A DNA stretch of 64,000 bases from NCBI RefSeq assembly GCF_039537665.1, contig NZ_BAABAY010000001.1, positions 1 through 64,000 of the forward strand, in the 5' to 3' direction. The position numbers were made by a program, and so were the translations under genes. The notes below the pieces were generated by a model. The model saw nothing but the letters and a program-made list of their open reading frames with translations. It made no database searches and was not told the origin of the DNA. Shown here piece by piece: positions 60,889 to 64,000 of this stretch (positions within the stretch are counted from its first letter, which is position 1; the number at the start of each line of letters is the position of its first letter). Source of the DNA: Gaetbulibacter_A aestuarii (GTDB lineage: Bacteria; Bacteroidota; Bacteroidia; Flavobacteriales; Flavobacteriaceae).

Positions 60889-63800
60889 ATGAATAATCTA
60901 AAGACATTTTACAGTAAGCTTGAAAGATCACTTTTGTGCTTACTGGTAGTTTTTTTAAGTTCATCATTCTCGTTCGCTGAAACTACAGCGACACCTCCCG
61001 ATGATGCAAAAACTAAAGTGCAAAAAACTATTTCGGGTACAGTAACGGACGCTACCGGTTTCCCCCTTGCCGGAGCAAACGTGATCGAAAAAGGAACCAC
61101 AAATGGTGCTCAAACCGATTTCGATGGAAACTTTAGTTTAACCGTTCCGGATAATGCGGTTCTCGTGGTATCCTATATAGGTTATCTAACCAAAGAAATT
61201 TCCGTAGGGAATCAAACGACACTAAACATTGTTTTGCAGGAGGACCTATCCCAACTCGATGAAGTTGTTGTTGTTGGTTATGGTACGCAAAAAAAGGTGA
61301 ACTTAACAGGATCGGTACAAACGGTTCAGTTTAAAGAAGAAGTTAACCAACCTGTAACGAATGCCGGACAATTATTATACGGTCGTTTTTCAGGAGTTCA
61401 ACTCACTCAAACTTCGGGTAATCCCGGTGCGGATGGATCAAGCATCACGATTCGTGGTATAGGTACTTTTGGCAATACTACCCCGCTTGTGGTAATCGAC
61501 AACATTCAATATGAAGACTTATCTGCTTTTAACAGTTTAGCACCCTCAGACATTGAAAGTGTTACGGTTTTAAAAGATGCCTCAGCGAGTGCCATTTACG
61601 GAGCACGTGGAGCTAACGGCGTTATATTGGTAACAACCAGAAAGGGAACTAAAGATAAATTTGAAATTGCTTTTAATAGTTATTATGGTGTTCAGGATGC
61701 TACGGTTAAACCGCAATTCCTTAATGCCTATGATTATGCTACATTGATGAACGAAAAGTTCAGAAACGAGGACGGCCCGGGATTTCAACCACGCTATACG
61801 CCCGAACAAATAGAAGCAATACGAACAGGATCGTTACCAGACCAATTTGGCGATACCAATTGGGCGGATGAAGTATTGCGTATGGCGTCCATACAGAATC
61901 ATAATTTTGCCTTTTCGGGAGGTAATGAAAAAACCACCTACAGACTTTCTATGGGATATCTGGGGCAGGATGCGATTATAAGAAGTAAATTTAAGTCAGA
62001 GCGTTACAATTTGAGTTTCAATATTATCTCTAAAATGAAGGATTGGTTCAAAATGAGTAGTGTGAGCAATGCGTTCTGGAAGCGAAATGAAGGACCTACC
62101 GGTGGTCAGGGTGCTTTCGACGGAGATAACGGAATTATTTATTCATTACAAAGAACAGCTCCAACAATCCCGGCATATTACAGCAATGGTGAATACGGTA
62201 TTGTGGATGGTGCCTATGAGAACAGCAACTTTTCATTTCCCACTCAAAACCCTTTAAGACGCGGTTATTTAGGAAATTATGTCCAAGATATTATTAATAT
62301 TAGTCAGCGATTAGGATTCACGTTCCAATTAACCGATAATTTATCATTCGAAACCAGTGGTAGTGCCAACGTAGTATTCAATACCTCATCTGATTTTAGT
62401 CCCACCGCTACCATTCGTGATTGGGCTGGAAATATTGTAAGACAAGATTTATTGAATACTTTAAGAAATTCATCTAATCTAAATTATAGATTATTGAATG
62501 AAAATATTTTACGATACAATAAAACATTTAATAAGGACCACAATTTTGGAGCTCTTGTAGGACACTCCATAAATTACTACAGAAACGATGGTTTTAATGG
62601 CCAGTTAAGTGGTTTTCCAACTGATAATCTTGAAGAATTCAATGCCGGTGGACTTTTAAATCCGGCGGTAAATGGAGGTGCTTTCGAAGAAGTGACCCAG
62701 TCGTTTTTTGGACGTATCAATTACAATTACCAAGAAAAATACTTAGCTGAATTCAATTTAAGACGTGATCAATCGTCAAAATTCGGACCGAGCTATTTTA
62801 GCGGTAATTTTCCATCAGCTTCTTTAGGTTGGAATATTTCCAAAGAAAGTTTTATGAGTAACGTGGATTTTATTAATAATCTAAAACTTAGAGGAAGTTG
62901 GGGTATTAGTGGTAACGATAGAGCGGTAAACAATTATGTTGCCTATCAATCGTATAGTCCAGATCAAGATTATGTATTGGGCGATAATACCGACGTTGTT
63001 GGTGTTGCTATAACAACCCTCGCAAACCCGTTTATTAGATGGGAAAAAACCGAGCAATACGATATCGGTTTAGACCTTAGTTTGTTAAAAAATAAAATTG
63101 AATTAACTGCCGATTACTTTAATAGGAATAGTACCGATATTCTATACAATCGATTTCCGGTTCCAAGCACTTTAGGGGTATCAAATCTTCCAGCGCGAAA
63201 TGCTGCATCTATGATCAACCGTGGTCTGGAAGTTGCCGCAAGTTACCGCGGAAATCTTGGCGAAGCGAAGTTTAGTATTGGTGGAAATATTACCAAATTT
63301 TTTAAGAACGAAGTTACCGGATTAGGTGATGGTGGTGAAGAGACCATAACGAATACTCAAATAATTCGAATTGGATCCCCTTTCAGATCATACTATGGTT
63401 TGCAGGCCATCGGTATCTTCCAAAGTTTGGCTGAAATTGCAAATTCACCGGAGCAATTTGGAAATTTGAACACAGCTCCAGGTGATATAAAATATGCTGA
63501 CATTTCCGGACCGGATGGGGTACCTGACGGTGTAATTACGGATGATGACAGAACGGTAATCGGAAATCCAAATCCAGATCTGTTAGTTAACTTTAATGGA
63601 TCTTTGGAGTACAAAGGTTGGGATTTGAACTTCTTGTTCCAAGGTGTTAGCGGAGTAGACCGATTGCTTATGGGTAATGGTAATTTACCTTTGGCAGATG
63701 ACCGAAGTAATGCTTTGGTATACTGGATCGATAGATGGACACCTGAAAACCCAAGTGTGAATTTACCTAGAGTAGGTGGCCAAAACAACACCAGAGTATC

Positions 63801-64000
63801 CTCATTCTATGTTCAGGATGCCTCGTACTTAAGATTAAAATCCCTAGAACTTGGATACTCACTGCCATCAGATGTATTAAAGAAAATTGGCATGACCAAA
63901 CTCCGCGTTTATGTTGGAGCTCAAAACCTATTCACATTTACAGGTTTACAATATTTCGATCCGGAGGGTGCAAATGGTTCTCAAAGTAACAGGAATGCAC
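60889..64000 (+). CDS. SusC/RagA-type TonB-dependent glycan receptor (partial, runs off the window)
   Basis: At least 1037 residues are present and the 3' end is outside. It has a signal peptide (LLCLLVVFLSSSFSFA). A carboxypeptidase-like domain follows (ISGTVTDATGFPLAGANVIE, LVVSYIGYLTKEI). The SusC hallmark DEVVVVGYGTQKK is present. The plug has GRFSGVQLTQTSG, ITIRGIGTF and KDASASAIYGARGANGVILVTTRKG. Barrel strands run up to RVYVGAQNLFTFTG. It imports oligosaccharides across the outer membrane with a SusD partner, expected just beyond the right edge. Regulation by the adjacent HTCS is the usual arrangement. The start is the ATG that gives a full signal peptide. Confidence 0.97.
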   Translation, partial: MNNLKTFYSKLERSLLCLLVVFLSSSFSFAETTATPPDDAKTKVQKTISGTVTDATGFPLAGANVIEKGTTNGAQTDFDGNFSLTVPDNAVLVVSYIGYLTKEISVGNQTTLNIVLQEDLSQLDEVVVVGYGTQKKVNLTGSVQTVQFKEEVNQPVTNAGQLLYGRFSGVQLTQTSGNPGADGSSITIRGIGTFGNTTPLVVIDNIQYEDLSAFNSLAPSDIESVTVLKDASASAIYGARGANGVILVTTRKGTKDKFEIAFNSYYGVQDATVKPQFLNAYDYATLMNEKFRNEDGPGFQPRYTPEQIEAIRTGSLPDQFGDTNWADEVLRMASIQNHNFAFSGGNEKTTYRLSMGYLGQDAIIRSKFKSERYNLSFNIISKMKDWFKMSSVSNAFWKRNEGPTGGQGAFDGDNGIIYSLQRTAPTIPAYYSNGEYGIVDGAYENSNFSFPTQNPLRRGYLGNYVQDIINISQRLGFTFQLTDNLSFETSGSANVVFNTSSDFSPTATIRDWAGNIVRQDLLNTLRNSSNLNYRLLNENILRYNKTFNKDHNFGALVGHSINYYRNDGFNGQLSGFPTDNLEEFNAGGLLNPAVNGGAFEEVTQSFFGRINYNYQEKYLAEFNLRRDQSSKFGPSYFSGNFPSASLGWNISKESFMSNVDFINNLKLRGSWGISGNDRAVNNYVAYQSYSPDQDYVLGDNTDVVGVAITTLANPFIRWEKTEQYDIGLDLSLLKNKIELTADYFNRNSTDILYNRFPVPSTLGVSNLPARNAASMINRGLEVAASYRGNLGEAKFSIGGNITKFFKNEVTGLGDGGEETITNTQIIRIGSPFRSYYGLQAIGIFQSLAEIANSPEQFGNLNTAPGDIKYADISGPDGVPDGVITDDDRTVIGNPNPDLLVNFNGSLEYKGWDLNFLFQGVSGVDRLLMGNGNLPLADDRSNALVYWIDRWTPENPSVNLPRVGGQNNTRVSSFYVQDASYLRLKSLELGYSLPSDVLKKIGMTKLRVYVGAQNLFTFTGLQYFDPEGANGSQSNRNA

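Noticed and set aside
63393..63791. Minus-strand frame of 132 codons
   Set aside because: It is antisense to the susC barrel region, which has uninterrupted and well-conserved coding.

Overview
The window is a stretch of a Flavobacteriaceae-type (phylum Bacteroidota) chromosome, most likely from a marine polysaccharide degrader. The evidence is the 16S rRNA segment, a type IX secretion (gliding-type) C-terminal domain, a SusC-type receptor with a hybrid two-component regulator, several Bacteroidota-specific families (GSCFA, putative porin, DUF4136, DUF6970-like, DUF5522-like), low GC, and repeated matches to the flavobacterial promoter -7 box TAnnTTTG. Ribosome binding sites are mostly weak or invisible.

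Layout. 1-1008 is the 5' two thirds of a 16S rRNA on the minus strand. It is followed by its two tandem promoters and about 1 kb of REP-like and GC-rich palindromic repeats. 2208-5422 is the translation operon thrS-infC-rpmI-rplT, in which infC has no ATG, GTG or TTG start. 5472-7898 is a two-gene, very AT-rich minus-strand island (CapK-type adenylate-forming enzyme plus sugar-transfer ATP-grasp). 8157-9275 is a lipoprotein with features of an internal-thioester domain. 9326-9748 is yjbQ. 9841-10301 is the 3' end of a large T9SS adhesin cut off by a single N at 10302. Sequence to the right of that N is a second copy of the rRNA promoter region and its repeats, so an rRNA operon and most of the adhesin gene are probably missing from the assembly here.

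11202-19813 holds a putative porin, rnhB, a large lipoprotein, a nucleoid-associated protein, two small paralogous lipoproteins, lipB and a small YqaE-type membrane protein. 20086-24811 carries lysS, a hybrid histidine kinase and a Spy/CpxP-like periplasmic protein. 24881-27920 is a minus-strand operon (D-cysteine desulfhydrase/ACC deaminase-like, glucosaminidase-LysM lipoprotein, hemL). 28013-31498 has two small genes, an aromatic amino acid hydroxylase and an enoyl-CoA hydratase. 31499-32930 is the largest stretch without a convincing gene. It has a strong minus-strand terminator and several hairpins.

32931-36547 is alaS plus a GSCFA protein. 36764-40000 is a plus-strand cluster (M23 peptidase, MerR regulator, LemA, two TPM proteins). 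40010-49717 is all minus strand: an outer-membrane beta-barrel protein, der, era, an FKBP lipoprotein, a class V aminotransferase and a DsbD-type thiol reductase.

49943-64000 is a polysaccharide utilization locus: sulfatase, beta-helix lipoprotein, GH2 beta-galactosidase, hybrid two-component system regulator, a 37-residue membrane peptide and a SusC receptor running off the window. The gene set fits uptake and breakdown of a sulfated, galactose-containing glycan such as a red-algal galactan. The exact substrate is inference.
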